Shown here: positions 33,545 to 43,105 of the stretch, piece by piece
Position numbering within the stretch: the stretch's first letter is position 1
Layout of the letters: each line of letters begins with the position of its first letter
Assembly (NCBI GenBank): GCA_040756995.1
Contig: JBFLYK010000027.1
Coordinates: 1 to 64,000 of the forward strand
Length of the DNA: 64,000 nt
DNA from: BP-133 sp040756995
Lineage (GTDB): Bacteria > Actinomycetota > Acidimicrobiia > IMCC26256 > BP-133
Direction: 5' to 3'
Notes under the pieces: generated by a model
Databases searched by the model: none
Told to the model about the DNA's origin: nothing
The model's input: the letters and a program-made list of their open reading frames with translations, nothing else
Made by a program: the position numbers and the translations under genes

Positions 33545-35335
33545 GTGAGCAGCGGGCTTGGCGTCTCGACGTTGTGCGAGGCGTTTCAGCGGGCGGCGGG
33601 TCTCAATCCGGACGCGGTGGCGCTGCGCACGCCCGGCGGGGCGGTGGAGATCACCTGGCGGGAGTACGCCGAGCGCGTGCGGCGCATCGCCGCCGGGCTC
33701 GCCGGCCTCGGGGTCCGGCGGGGGCACACCGTGGCGCTCATGATGACCAACCGCCCGGAGTTCAACCTCTGCGACACGGCCGCCATGCACCTGGGGGCGA
33801 CGCCGTTCTCCGTCTACAACACGCTGGCCGCCGAGCAGGTCGCCCACCTGTTCAACAACGCCGAGAACCGGGTGGTGATCTGCGAGGCCGCCTTCGCCGA
33901 ACGGGTGGCGGCGGCCGGCGGCAAGGTCGAGCACATCGTCTGCGTCGACGGGCAGCCGGCCGGGACCATCACCCTGCAGGACGTCGAGGCCCGGGCGGAA
34001 GCCGGCTTCGATTTCGATGCCACCTGGCGGGCGGTGCGGCCGGAGGACGTCCTCACCCTCATCTACACGTCGGGCACGACCGGTCCGCCCAAGGGTGTGG
34101 AACTGACCCACGCCAGCATGCTGGCCGAGATCGCCGCCACGTCGTCGGTCCTGCCGGTCAACAGCGGCGACCGCATCCCGTCGTACCTGCCGTCGGCCCA
34201 CGTCGCCGACCGCTGGTCGTCGCACTACCAGCAGATGGTCTTCGGCCTCCAGATCACCTGTGTGGCCGACATCAGGACGATCGCCGCCGCGCTGGCCGAC
34301 ATCCGGCCCACCATCTGGGGAGCCGTGCCCCGGGTGTGGGAGAAGATCAAGGCGGCGCTCGAAGCCCGCATCGACACGGAGCCTGACGCCGAACGGCGCC
34401 AGGCGCTGCAGTGGGCCGTCGCCACCGGCCTCCGCAAGGTGCGGGCCGAGCAGGCCGCCATCAACGGTGAAGGCCCGGGTCCGGACGAGGCGCTGCTGGC
34501 CGAGTACGCCAAGGCCGACGAACTCGTCCTGTCGAAGATCCGCCAGCAGATCGGGCTCGACCAGGTGCGCTGGTCGGTCTCCGGCGCGGCGCCGACGTCG
34601 ATCGACGTGCTGGAGTTCTTCGGCGCCATCGGCCTACCGATCTGCGAGCTGTGGGGCATGTCGGAGCTGTCGTGCTGCGCCACCATCAACCCGCCGCAAC
34701 GCATCAAGATCGGCACCGTCGGGCCGGCCCTGCCCGGCGTGGAGCTGAGCATCGCCGAGGACGGCGAGCTGCTGTGCCGCGGTCCGCTCCTCATGCGGGG
34801 CTACCGCAACGAGCCGCAGAAGACCGCCGAGGCGATCGACGCCGACGGCTGGCTCCATACCGGCGACGTGGCCACGATCGACGAAGAGGGCTACGTCCGC
34901 ATCGTCGACCGCAAGAAGGAGCTGATCATCAACGCCGCGGGCAAGAACATGTCGCCCGCCAACATCGAGTCCCGGCTCAAGTCGGCGTCGCCGTTCATCG
35001 GCCAGGCCATCGCCATCGGCGACCGGCGGCCGTACAACGTGGCGCTCATCGTCCTCGACCCGGACGCCTGCGCCGCCTACGCCGCCAGAGCGGGGGTGGC
35101 CGACGCCTCACCGGCCGCCCTGTGTGAGGACGCCGGGATCGTGGCCGCCGTCACCGCCGCGGTGGAGGAGGCCAACGCCGGCCTGTCGCGGGTGGAGCAG
35201 ATCAAGACGTTCAAGATCCTGCCGGTCGACTGGCTGCCCGGGGGCGACGAGCTCACGCCGACGATGAAACTCAAGCGCAAGCCGATCTCCGAGAAGTACG
35301 CCGCCGAGATCGAGGCGCTCTACGCGACCGGCTGA
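33545..35335 (+). CDS. Long-chain acyl-CoA synthetase (FadD-like, AMP-binding)
   Basis: 596 aa ANL-superfamily ligase: it activates a carboxylic acid as acyl-AMP and transfers it to CoA. The P-loop TLIYTSGTTGPPKG, the acceptor motif LWGMSELS, the hinge GDVATIDEEGYVRIVDRKKE and the C-terminal lysine region TPTMKLKRKP are all present. The layout fits the FadD15/long-chain group (large N-domain with a central insertion). Strong Shine-Dalgarno AAGGGGGAG before the GTG. Stands alone after the pilus genes. Confidence 0.92.
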   Translation: MSSGLGVSTLCEAFQRAAGLNPDAVALRTPGGAVEITWREYAERVRRIAAGLAGLGVRRGHTVALMMTNRPEFNLCDTAAMHLGATPFSVYNTLAAEQVAHLFNNAENRVVICEAAFAERVAAAGGKVEHIVCVDGQPAGTITLQDVEARAEAGFDFDATWRAVRPEDVLTLIYTSGTTGPPKGVELTHASMLAEIAATSSVLPVNSGDRIPSYLPSAHVADRWSSHYQQMVFGLQITCVADIRTIAAALADIRPTIWGAVPRVWEKIKAALEARIDTEPDAERRQALQWAVATGLRKVRAEQAAINGEGPGPDEALLAEYAKADELVLSKIRQQIGLDQVRWSVSGAAPTSIDVLEFFGAIGLPICELWGMSELSCCATINPPQRIKIGTVGPALPGVELSIAEDGELLCRGPLLMRGYRNEPQKTAEAIDADGWLHTGDVATIDEEGYVRIVDRKKELIINAAGKNMSPANIESRLKSASPFIGQAIAIGDRRPYNVALIVLDPDACAAYAARAGVADASPAALCEDAGIVAAVTAAVEEANAGLSRVEQIKTFKILPVDWLPGGDELTPTMKLKRKPISEKYAAEIEALYATG

Positions 35336-35342
35336 CGGTTCC

Positions 35343-35645
35343 TCAGCGCCGTCCGGCCGTCCGCTCGTGCTGCGCCAGCGAGGGGCGGTCGCCGCCGGAA
35401 CGCGTCTGGGCGGCGTGCTGGCTGGGGCTGGTCCCCGATCCCTCCATGGTGTCGATGGAGCGGAGCACCTCGTCGCGGTTGGCGTACTCCACCGCCGGGG
35501 GCAGGCTCCGCAGGGCGCGCAGCACACCGTCCCCGGCGCCCGCCTCCTGGGCGTACCGGATCAGGTCGTCCTTGCCCGCCGGGAAATCGGCGGCGACGAG
35601 CGCACTGGTGACGTCGTCGGCGGACGGCAGGTCAGTTCCCGGCAT
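35343..35645 (-). CDS. DUF2795 domain protein
   Basis: 100 aa. The core SALVAADFPAGKDDLIRYAQ with the following RALRSLPPAVEYANRDEVLR is the DUF2795 fold, a small helical domain common in actinobacteria and seen singly or in tandem; function unknown. A polar, likely disordered tail (70-100) follows. ATG 35645 with GGGGAGGA ribosome site. Convergent with the acyl-CoA ligase. Confidence 0.8.
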   Translation of the reverse strand: MPGTDLPSADDVTSALVAADFPAGKDDLIRYAQEAGAGDGVLRALRSLPPAVEYANRDEVLRSIDTMEGSGTSPSQHAAQTRSGGDRPSLAQHERTAGRR

Positions 35646-35777
35646 CGTTCCTCCCCGGGTCGGTCATGGGCGGTTACCTCCGCGGTACCCGCCCGCCGGG
35701 AACCGGCAAACAGAGCTGTGATCCTCGTGTAACGCCGGCGCGAGGCCGCCGCGACTGCCGTCGCCGAGAGTGCCGGC

Positions 35778-36881
35778 ATGACCACCACCATCGAATCCAC
35801 CAACGCGCCGGCCACGGCCGACGCTCTGGCCGAGCGGCTGTTCGAAGGCTTCCTGTCGACCTTGGAGCTGCTCAGCGTCCACCTGGGCGTGGAGCTGGGC
35901 CTCTACCGGACACTGGCCGACCGGGGCCCGTCCACCGCCGACGAGCTGGCCGCCGCGGCCGGCATCCACCCCCGCTACGCCCGGGAGTGGCTGGAGCAGC
36001 AGGCGGCCGCCGGCATCCTCGTCGTGGCCGGTGGAACGTCGGCCGACGACCGCCGCTACGACCTGCCGGCCGGCCACGCCGAGGCGTTGCTCGACCCCGA
36101 CAGCCCGGCCGCCGTGTCGTCCGTCGCACCGGCCGTGGTGGGGATCGTCGGCATCCTCGACGCCCTGGTCGCCGCCTACCGGAGCGGGGGCGGCGTCGCC
36201 TACGCCGACTTCGGCGCCGGCATCCGCCACGGCATCGGCGGCATGAACCGGCCCATGTTCACCAACGAGCTCGCCACCTGGGTGGCGGCCGTCCCCGGCC
36301 TCGTCGAGCGGCTCCACCGCCCCGGTGCCCGGGCCCTCGACGTGGGCTGCGGCACGGGCTGGTCCACGGTGGCGCTGGCCCGCACCTTCCCCACCCTGGA
36401 CATCACCGGGCTCGATCTCGACAGCGCCTCGGTGGCCGACGCCCGCCGCCACGCCGCCGCCAACGGACTCGGCGACCGGGTCCGCTTCGAAGTCGGCGAC
36501 GCCGCCCGGATCGACACCGGTGACCTCGGCGGGCCCGTCGACGTCGTGTGCATCTTCGAGGCCCTCCACGACATGGGCCACCCCGTCGACGCCCTGCGGG
36601 CCCTGCGGGGCGTGCTGGCCCCCGACGGCTACGTCGTGGTGGCCGACGAGCGCGTCGCCGACGACTTCACCGCTCCCGGCGACTTCAACGAGCGGTTCAT
36701 GTACGCCTGGAGCGTCTTGCACTGTCTGCCGGCGACGATGGCCGAGAACCCGTCCCAGGCCACCGGCACCGTGATGCGGGCCTCGACGGTGAAGTCCTAC
36801 GCCGCCGCCGCCGGCTACCAGCGCTGCGAAGTCCTCGACGTCGACAACCCCTTCTGGCGGTTCTACCGCCTGGTGCCGTGA
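35778..36881 (+). CDS. Class I SAM-dependent methyltransferase with N-terminal winged helix
   Basis: 367 aa. An N-terminal dimerisation/winged-helix-like domain (about 20-110, LGLYRTLADRGPSTADELA) as in O-methyltransferases and rhodoquinone-type enzymes, then a Rossmann methyltransferase domain with LDVGCGTGWSTVALA (motif I, about 190-205), GLDLDSASVADARR and a motif IV segment VCIFEALHDMGHP. The pattern resembles the 'methyltransferase domain protein' group that methylates small molecules; substrate unknown. Its stop overlaps a 20-codon ORF. Confidence 0.85.
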   Translation: MTTTIESTNAPATADALAERLFEGFLSTLELLSVHLGVELGLYRTLADRGPSTADELAAAAGIHPRYAREWLEQQAAAGILVVAGGTSADDRRYDLPAGHAEALLDPDSPAAVSSVAPAVVGIVGILDALVAAYRSGGGVAYADFGAGIRHGIGGMNRPMFTNELATWVAAVPGLVERLHRPGARALDVGCGTGWSTVALARTFPTLDITGLDLDSASVADARRHAAANGLGDRVRFEVGDAARIDTGDLGGPVDVVCIFEALHDMGHPVDALRALRGVLAPDGYVVVADERVADDFTAPGDFNERFMYAWSVLHCLPATMAENPSQATGTVMRASTVKSYAAAAGYQRCEVLDVDNPFWRFYRLVP

Positions 36882-36943
36882 TGCCGACCGACGAGACGCC
36901 GATCAACGACGCGTTGAAGGCCCTTTGGGACAAGGCCCGTTAG
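36881..36943 (+). CDS. Possible 20-aa micro-ORF
   Basis: Starts in TGATG overlap with the methyltransferase stop and encodes an amphipathic-looking MPTDETPINDALKALWDKAR. Translation coupling would be possible, but the ORF is too short to support on composition alone. Confidence 0.25.
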   Translation: MPTDETPINDALKALWDKAR

Positions 36944-36987
36944 CCGCCGCCAAACTATGAGCCTCCGGTGGCGACAGGGAGGCGGCG

Positions 36988-39954
36988 CTGCGGTACCTGG
37001 TCCTCGGGCCACTGATGATCAGGACGGCGGACGGGCCCCTCCCGGTCGTGGGGGCCCGGCCCCGTCTCGTCCTCGCCGTGCTTCTCGTCGAGCGCAACCG
37101 GGTCGTGCCGTCCGACCGTCTGGCCGAGGAGCTGTGGGGCGACGAGCAGCCGGCGGACGCCGCGGCGGCCGTCCGGACGAACGTCTTCCGCCTCCGCAAG
37201 CAGCTCGGCGTCCACGCCGGTGACCTCGACACCGTGGAGGGCGGGTACGTGCTGCGGGTCGACGGGGAGGACCTCGACGCCGGTCGGTTCGAAGCCGACC
37301 TCGCTGCCGCCCTGGCCGAGGCCGACGCCGACCCGGCCGTCGGCGCCGACCGCCTTGGCGCGGCGCTCAGTCTGTGGCGCGGCCGGGCGCTGGGGGAGTT
37401 CGCCGACCGGGCCTTCGCCCAACCGGAGGCCCGCCGCCTCGAGGAGTTGCGCGGCCGGGCGGTGGAGGCCCGGGGCGATGCGCTCCTCAAGGCGGGCCGG
37501 GCCGCCGACGCCCTCGTCGAGCTCGAGTCGTTCGTGGCCGCCGAACCGGAGCGGGAACGGGCCCGGGCGCTGCTCATGGAGGCTCTCTACCGGGCGGGGC
37601 GCCAGACCGACGCCCTCGACGTGTACCGCACCTGGTGCGCCGAGCTGGGGGAGCGGGGCCTCGAGCCGTCCCCCGAGCTGCGCCGGCTGGAAGGCGACAT
37701 CCTCCGCCATGCCCTGGCGCCCGCCGCCTCGCCGCCGGCGTCGGCCCCATCACCGGCGCCGTCACCCGACCCGCCGCCCACGCCGGCGGCCGCCTCGGCG
37801 GCGACTCCGGCGCCGACCCGGCTCTCCGTCCCGGTCACCACCTTCATCGGCCGGGCGGAGGACGTCACCGCCGTCGTCGATCTGCTCGACCGGGCCCGCA
37901 TCGTCACCATCGTGGGGCCCGGGGGCGTCGGCAAGACCCGCCTCTCGCTCCACGTCGCCGCCGAGGCGGCCGACCGATTTCCCGACGGCGTCGTGGTCTG
38001 CGACCTCGCCCCCGTCACCGACCAGGCCGGCGTGTGGCGGGCGCTGGCCCAGCCGCTCGGTGTCGAGGAGGCCACCGGCACGAGCCTCGACGAGCGCATC
38101 GCCGAGGTGCTGGCCGACCAGCGCGTCCTGGTGGTGGTCGACAACTGTGAGCAGGTCGTCGAGCCGGCCGCGGCGCTGATCGACACGCTGGTGCGGCGGA
38201 CAGGCCACATCTGCGTGCTGGCCACCAGCCGGGAACGCCTGGCCGTCGACGGCGAGCACCTGTGGCCCGTCGCTCCGCTGGCCACGCAAGGCGCCGACGC
38301 CCCGGCTGTCCATCTCTTCGTCGACCGGGCCCGGGCGGCCGACCCCCGCCTGCCCGACGATCTCGCCACCCGACCGGCGGTGGCCGAGATCGTGCGGCGC
38401 CTCGACGGCCTGCCGTTGGCCATCGAGCTGGCCGCCGCCCGCTGCGCCACCCTGTCGGTCGAGGACGTCGCCGCCGCCCTCGAAGACCGCTTCGGCCTCC
38501 TCACCGGCGGCATCCGCACAACTCCCCGGCACCGGTCGCTGGCCGCGGTGGTGGAGTGGTCCTACGACCTCCTCGATGACGAGGAACGGCGGGTGTTCGA
38601 GGACCTGTCGGTCTTCGCCGGACGGTTCGACCTGGAGGACGCCCTGGCGGTGGCCGGCGCCGACAAGCCGGTGCCGGCCGACGCGGTCCTGCGCCTGGCC
38701 GAACGGTCGCTGCTCATGCGCCATGACGGTGCCCCGACCCGCTTCTCGATGCTGGAATCGCTACGGGAGTTCGGCCGGCGCCGCCTGGCCGAACGGGTTG
38801 GCGTGGACGAAGTTTCCCGCCGCCACGCCGAGCACTTCGTCACGGTGGCGGCCCGGGCCGGCGACTTGCTCCAGTCCCCGGAAGAAGCCGGCGGTGTGGC
38901 GTTCGTCGCCGTCCACCTCGACGAACTGCGGGCGGCCCAGGCGTGGCTGCGGGCGCACGATCCCGCCCGAGGGCTGGCGCTCGTCGCCCAGCTCCGGTTC
39001 TACGCGCTGTTCCGCATCTCGTCCGAGGTCTACGCCTGGACGGAGGCCATGGTCGGCACCGGCGTCGACACCGCCGACCTGCCCCTCGCCCTCGGGTCCG
39101 CGGCCCAGGGCGCCTGGTTCCGGGGCGACTTCACCCGGGCCCGGACCCTGGCCCAGGCCGGGGTCGAGGCGGCTGGGAGCCGCCGCGTTCTCGCCCGCCA
39201 GGCCCTGGAGACCCAGGGCGACATCGCCCTCCTCGACGGGGCGCTGGAGGACGCCGCCGTCCGCTACCACGAGGCCGCCGAACAGTTCCTGGCCGCCGGC
39301 GAGCCGACCGGGGCGGTGGCGGCCATTGCCGGCGGAGAGGCCCTGGCCCTGGCCTATCAGGGCGACATCGACGCCGGTGCCGCCCTGGTCCGGCAGTCAC
39401 TCGACCTGGCCGAGTCCATCGGCGTCCCGACCGCGCTGGCCTTCGCCCACTACGGCATGGCCGAGGTGGCGACCTGCGCCGGCGACACGGCCGCCGCCGA
39501 GCACCACGCCCGGGCGGCACTGGAGCTGGCCGCACCGGTGGACTCCCGCTTCGCCCTGGGCATCGCCGGGGTGACGCTGGCCACGCTGCTCTCCCGCAGT
39601 GGACGGGTGGCCGAGGCCTGTGCCCGCTACCGCGATGTCGTCGAGGTCTTCCACCGCAGTGGCACGTGGGCGCCGCAGTGGGTGGCGCTGCGCACCGTGG
39701 TCGATCTCCTTGAACGGGCCGGCAACCCGAGTGGCGCCGCCGTCCTCTTCGGCGCGCTGACGGCCAGCCGCACCGCCGCCCCCGCCTACGGCGCCGACGC
39801 CGAGCTGCTCCATTCCACCCGGGCCCGGCTCGACGGCGTGCTCGGCCCCGAAGAAGCCGCCCGTCTCGTCGCTCAGGGCGCCGCCCTCACCGATGACGCC
39901 GCCATCGGCCACGCCATCCGGGCGCTCGACGCCGTGCTCGCCGAAGGGTCCTGA
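36988..39954 (+). CDS. BTAD-NACHT/NB-ARC-type transcriptional regulator (AfsR/SARP-like)
   Basis: 988 aa. An OmpR-type winged helix (about 1-95, with RTNVFRLRKQLG), a bacterial transcriptional activation domain (about 100-245, TPR-like helices with YRTWCAELGERGLEPSPEL), a Pro/Ala linker, an NTPase domain with Walker A GPGGVGKTRLS (about 310) and DNCEQVVEPAA, and C-terminal TPR-like repeats to the end. Such proteins integrate signals and ATP binding to switch on secondary metabolism. The best-supported start is a CTG at 36988: the SARP-typical first strand LRYLVLGPL follows, AGGGAGG lies 5 nt upstream, and the first ATG (37015) would cut this strand. Confidence 0.85.
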   Translation: MRYLVLGPLMIRTADGPLPVVGARPRLVLAVLLVERNRVVPSDRLAEELWGDEQPADAAAAVRTNVFRLRKQLGVHAGDLDTVEGGYVLRVDGEDLDAGRFEADLAAALAEADADPAVGADRLGAALSLWRGRALGEFADRAFAQPEARRLEELRGRAVEARGDALLKAGRAADALVELESFVAAEPERERARALLMEALYRAGRQTDALDVYRTWCAELGERGLEPSPELRRLEGDILRHALAPAASPPASAPSPAPSPDPPPTPAAASAATPAPTRLSVPVTTFIGRAEDVTAVVDLLDRARIVTIVGPGGVGKTRLSLHVAAEAADRFPDGVVVCDLAPVTDQAGVWRALAQPLGVEEATGTSLDERIAEVLADQRVLVVVDNCEQVVEPAAALIDTLVRRTGHICVLATSRERLAVDGEHLWPVAPLATQGADAPAVHLFVDRARAADPRLPDDLATRPAVAEIVRRLDGLPLAIELAAARCATLSVEDVAAALEDRFGLLTGGIRTTPRHRSLAAVVEWSYDLLDDEERRVFEDLSVFAGRFDLEDALAVAGADKPVPADAVLRLAERSLLMRHDGAPTRFSMLESLREFGRRRLAERVGVDEVSRRHAEHFVTVAARAGDLLQSPEEAGGVAFVAVHLDELRAAQAWLRAHDPARGLALVAQLRFYALFRISSEVYAWTEAMVGTGVDTADLPLALGSAAQGAWFRGDFTRARTLAQAGVEAAGSRRVLARQALETQGDIALLDGALEDAAVRYHEAAEQFLAAGEPTGAVAAIAGGEALALAYQGDIDAGAALVRQSLDLAESIGVPTALAFAHYGMAEVATCAGDTAAAEHHARAALELAAPVDSRFALGIAGVTLATLLSRSGRVAEACARYRDVVEVFHRSGTWAPQWVALRTVVDLLERAGNPSGAAVLFGALTASRTAAPAYGADAELLHSTRARLDGVLGPEEAARLVAQGAALTDDAAIGHAIRALDAVLAEGS

Positions 39955-40018
39955 GCAGCGCGGTTCGGCCCGGTATGGCCCTGGGTAACCGCGAAGGGTC
40001 GAGCGAAAGGAGCGCGCC

Positions 40019-40987
40019 ATGGTGTCGTTCGGGTACACGGTGATGGGGGAGCAGGCGGGACCGAAGCAGCTGGTGGCCGACGCCCAGCGGGCCGAGGCGG
40101 CGGGCTTCGACTTCATCGCCGCCAGTGACCACTACTTCCCCTGGCTGGCCGAGCAGGGCCACTCGCCCTACACCTGGTCGGTGCTGGGGGCGATCGCCCA
40201 GGCCACCGAGCGCGTCGAGCTCATGACGTACGTGACGTGTCCGATCATGCGCTACCACCCGGCGGTCGTGGCCCAGAAGGCGGCCACGATCCAGCTCCTG
40301 TCGGACGGGCGGTTCACGCTCGGGCTCGGCGCCGGCGAGAACCTCAACGAGCACGTGGTCGGGCAGGGTTGGCCGCCGGTGGACATCCGCCACGAGATGC
40401 TGGCCGAGGCGCTCCAGATCATCCGGTCGCTGCTGGCCGGGGAAACGGTGACGTTCCGGGGCGATCACCTCGACGCCGAGGCGGCCAAGCTGTGGGATGT
40501 GCCGGCCGACCCGCCCCCGATCGGCATGGCCGTCTCCGGTCGGCGCTCCTGCCGGCTGGCCGGCCAGCTGGCCGACGTCATGATCGCCGTCGAACCCCGC
40601 TCGGAGCTCGGCGACTGGTTCGACGCCTCCGGAGGAGCGGGGAAACCCCGCATCGGCCAGGTCAGCCTGGCCTTCGACCCCGACGCCGACGCGGCCCGGA
40701 AGCGGGCCCTGGAACAGTTCCGATGGTTCACCGGCGGGTGGAAGACGATGGCCGAGCTGCCGGGCCCGGCCCACTTCGCCGCCGCCTCCCAGGCCGTCCG
40801 GGAAGAGGACGTCGCCAAACAGATCCCCTGCGGCCCCGACGTGGCCGCCCACGTCGCCGCCGTCAAGCAGTTCGTCGACGCTGGCTTCACCCACGTCGCC
40901 GTCGTCCAGATCGGCGGCGAATACCAGGAGCCGTTCTTCCCCTGGGCCGAGCGGGAACTCCTCCCGGCGCTCCGCCGGCTGGGCTAG
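40019..40987 (+). CDS. F420-dependent LLM-class oxidoreductase (FGD-like)
   Basis: 322 aa TIM-barrel protein of the luciferase-like monooxygenase superfamily, in the group close to F420-dependent glucose-6-phosphate dehydrogenase (TIGR03557 type). Pieces such as FDFIAASDHYFPWLAEQGHS, ATERVELMTYVTCPIMRYHP and GLGAGENLNEH match that group; the ASDHY segment is where Asp/His touch the deazaflavin. Members use coenzyme F420, which argues for an actinobacterial host. The real substrate is open. Shine-Dalgarno AAAGGAG 5 nt before ATG. Confidence 0.88.
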   Translation: MVSFGYTVMGEQAGPKQLVADAQRAEAAGFDFIAASDHYFPWLAEQGHSPYTWSVLGAIAQATERVELMTYVTCPIMRYHPAVVAQKAATIQLLSDGRFTLGLGAGENLNEHVVGQGWPPVDIRHEMLAEALQIIRSLLAGETVTFRGDHLDAEAAKLWDVPADPPPIGMAVSGRRSCRLAGQLADVMIAVEPRSELGDWFDASGGAGKPRIGQVSLAFDPDADAARKRALEQFRWFTGGWKTMAELPGPAHFAAASQAVREEDVAKQIPCGPDVAAHVAAVKQFVDAGFTHVAVVQIGGEYQEPFFPWAERELLPALRRLG

Positions 40988-41049
40988 AGAGCCACCGGCG
41001 ATTGACCGGTAGAGTCGTGTGGACGTCTCCCAGGGAAGGAGACCGCGCA

Positions 41050-41208
41050 ATGGATGCCCCAGGCAACGAACGTGTTCGGGAGCAGGGCGACCGTCCCAGC
41101 CGAGCCTGGATCTGGCTGGCGGTCCTGGTGGTCGCCATCGTGGCCGTGCTCATGGTCGTCCTCGCCGGAGGCGGCGGTGGCGGCGACGGTGGCGTGCCGG
41201 GTTACTAG
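41050..41208 (+). CDS. Small single-pass membrane protein (52 aa)
   Basis: 52 aa. A charged N-terminus (to residue 17), one hydrophobic helix AWIWLAVLVVAIVAVLMVVL, then a Gly-rich tail GGGGGGDGG. Shine-Dalgarno GGAAGGAG lies 7 nt before the ATG at 41050. No family recognised. It lies 62 bp after the F420 enzyme gene and may be its membrane-tethered neighbour. Confidence 0.6.
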   Translation: MDAPGNERVREQGDRPSRAWIWLAVLVVAIVAVLMVVLAGGGGGGDGGVPGY

Positions 41209-41247
41209 ATCTGACTGAACTCCACGCCCGTCGCCGGGTCGCCCCGG

Positions 41248-43095
41248 TTAGTCGGGCACCCGGCGGACGGCGCCGTCGCTGGCCGAGGTGGCCATCGAGG
41301 CGTACGCCCGGAGGGCGGCGGAGATCGGCCGGTTGCGGGTCAGCGGCGTGTACGGCTTGTCGCGCTTGTCCTGGGCGATGGCCCGGCGCTCGAGCACCTC
41401 GTCGGGCACGTTGAGGTGCACCGACCGGTTGGGGATGTCGAAGACGATCTCGTCGCCGTCCTCCACCAGGGCGATGAGGCCCCGGGAGGCCGCCTCGGGG
41501 GAGACGTGGCCCACCGACAGGCCCGAGGTGCCGCCCGAGAATCGTCCGTCGGTGATGAGGGCGCAGGCCTGGCCGAGCCCTCGGCCCTTGAGGAACGATG
41601 TCGGGTACAGCATCTCCTGCATCCCCGGCCCGCCCTTGGGCCCCTCGTAGCGGATGACGACGACGTCGCCGGCCACCACGTGGCCGCCCATGATGGCGTC
41701 GACGGCGTCCTCCTGGGATTCGAAGACCTTGGCCGGCCCCCGGAACGTCAGGCACGACTCGGGCACGCCGGCCGTCTTCACCACGCAGCCGTCCGGAGCG
41801 AGGTTGCCGTAGAGGATGGCCAGGCCGCCGTCGACCGAGTAGGCGTGCTCGAGGTCCCGAATGCAGCCTTCGGCGGCGTCGAGGTCGAGCTTGGCCCACC
41901 GGTTGGAGGTGGAGAAGGGCTGCGTGGTCCGTACGCCGCCCGGCGCGGCGTGGAACAGCTCCATCGCCTCGTCGGTGGCCGAGCCGCCCCGGATGTCCCA
42001 GTCGGCCAGCCACTGCTCGAGGCTCGGCGAGTGGACGGCGTGCACGTCGCGGTTGAGCAGCCCGGCCCGGTTCAGCTCCCCGAGGATGGCCGGGATCCCA
42101 CCGGCGCGGTGCACGTCCTCCATGTGGTACTTGGGCGAGTTGGGCGCCACCTTCGACAGGCAGGGCACGCGCCGGGAGATCGCGTCGATGTCGGCCACGG
42201 AGAAGTCGAGCTCCGCCTCCCGGGCGGCGGCCAGCAGATGCAGCACGGTGTTGGTCGAGCCGCCCATGGCCACGTCGAGGGCCACGGCGTTCTCGAACGC
42301 CGCCCGGCTGGCCACCGAGCGGGGCAGCACCGACTCGTCGCCTTCGCCGTAGTACCGGCGGCACAGCTCGACGACGAGCTCGCCGGCCCGTTCGAACAAC
42401 GCCTTCCGGGCGGCGTGGGTGGCCAGCACCGAACCGTTGCCGGGGAGCGCCAGACCGATCGCCTCGGTCAGGCAGTTCATCGAGTTGGCGGTGAACATGC
42501 CCGAGCACGACCCGCATGTCGGGCAGGCGGACCGCTCGATCTCGCCGAGCTGCTCCTCGCTCACCGCGTCGTTGGACGAGGCGATCATGGCGTCGATCAG
42601 GTCGATCTTGTCGTGGACGACGCCCTCGACGGCGACCGTCTTCCCCGCCTCCATCGGCCCGCCCGACACGAACACCGCCGGGATGTTGAGCCGCAGCGCG
42701 GCCAGCAGCATCCCGGGCGTGATCTTGTCGCAGTTGGAGATGCAGACGAGGGCGTCGGCGCAGTGGGCGTTGACCATGTACTCCACGGCGTCGGCGATCA
42801 GCTCCCGGCTCGGCAAGGAGTAGAGCATCCCGGCGTGGCCCATGGCGATCCCGTCGTCGACGGCGATCGTGTTGAACTCCCGCCCGACGCCGCCGGCGGC
42901 GGCGATGGCGTCGCAGACCAGCCCGCCGAGGTCCTTCAGATGGACGTGCCCCGGGACGAACTGGGTGAAGCTGTTGGCCACGGCGATGATCGGCTTCCCG
43001 AAGTCGTCATCGGTCATGCCGGTCGCCCGCCACAGGGCCCGGGCCCCCGCCATCGTCCGCCCGGCGGTGCTGGTCTTCGAACGCAGTTCAGGCAT
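41248..43095 (-). CDS. ilvD: Dihydroxy-acid dehydratase
   Basis: 615 aa IlvD, the dehydratase before the last transamination in valine, leucine and isoleucine synthesis. Iron-sulfur ligands are clear in SNCDKITPGM and CPTCGSCSGMFTANSMNCL; the C-terminal part includes GRFSGGTSGLSVGHVSPEA. It is close to the usual length and lies alone; other ilv genes are not in the window. ATG at 43095. Confidence 0.96.
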   Translation of the reverse strand: MPELRSKTSTAGRTMAGARALWRATGMTDDDFGKPIIAVANSFTQFVPGHVHLKDLGGLVCDAIAAAGGVGREFNTIAVDDGIAMGHAGMLYSLPSRELIADAVEYMVNAHCADALVCISNCDKITPGMLLAALRLNIPAVFVSGGPMEAGKTVAVEGVVHDKIDLIDAMIASSNDAVSEEQLGEIERSACPTCGSCSGMFTANSMNCLTEAIGLALPGNGSVLATHAARKALFERAGELVVELCRRYYGEGDESVLPRSVASRAAFENAVALDVAMGGSTNTVLHLLAAAREAELDFSVADIDAISRRVPCLSKVAPNSPKYHMEDVHRAGGIPAILGELNRAGLLNRDVHAVHSPSLEQWLADWDIRGGSATDEAMELFHAAPGGVRTTQPFSTSNRWAKLDLDAAEGCIRDLEHAYSVDGGLAILYGNLAPDGCVVKTAGVPESCLTFRGPAKVFESQEDAVDAIMGGHVVAGDVVVIRYEGPKGGPGMQEMLYPTSFLKGRGLGQACALITDGRFSGGTSGLSVGHVSPEAASRGLIALVEDGDEIVFDIPNRSVHLNVPDEVLERRAIAQDKRDKPYTPLTRNRPISAALRAYASMATSASDGAVRRVPD

Positions 43096-43105
43096 GCAAC
43101 AAGTC

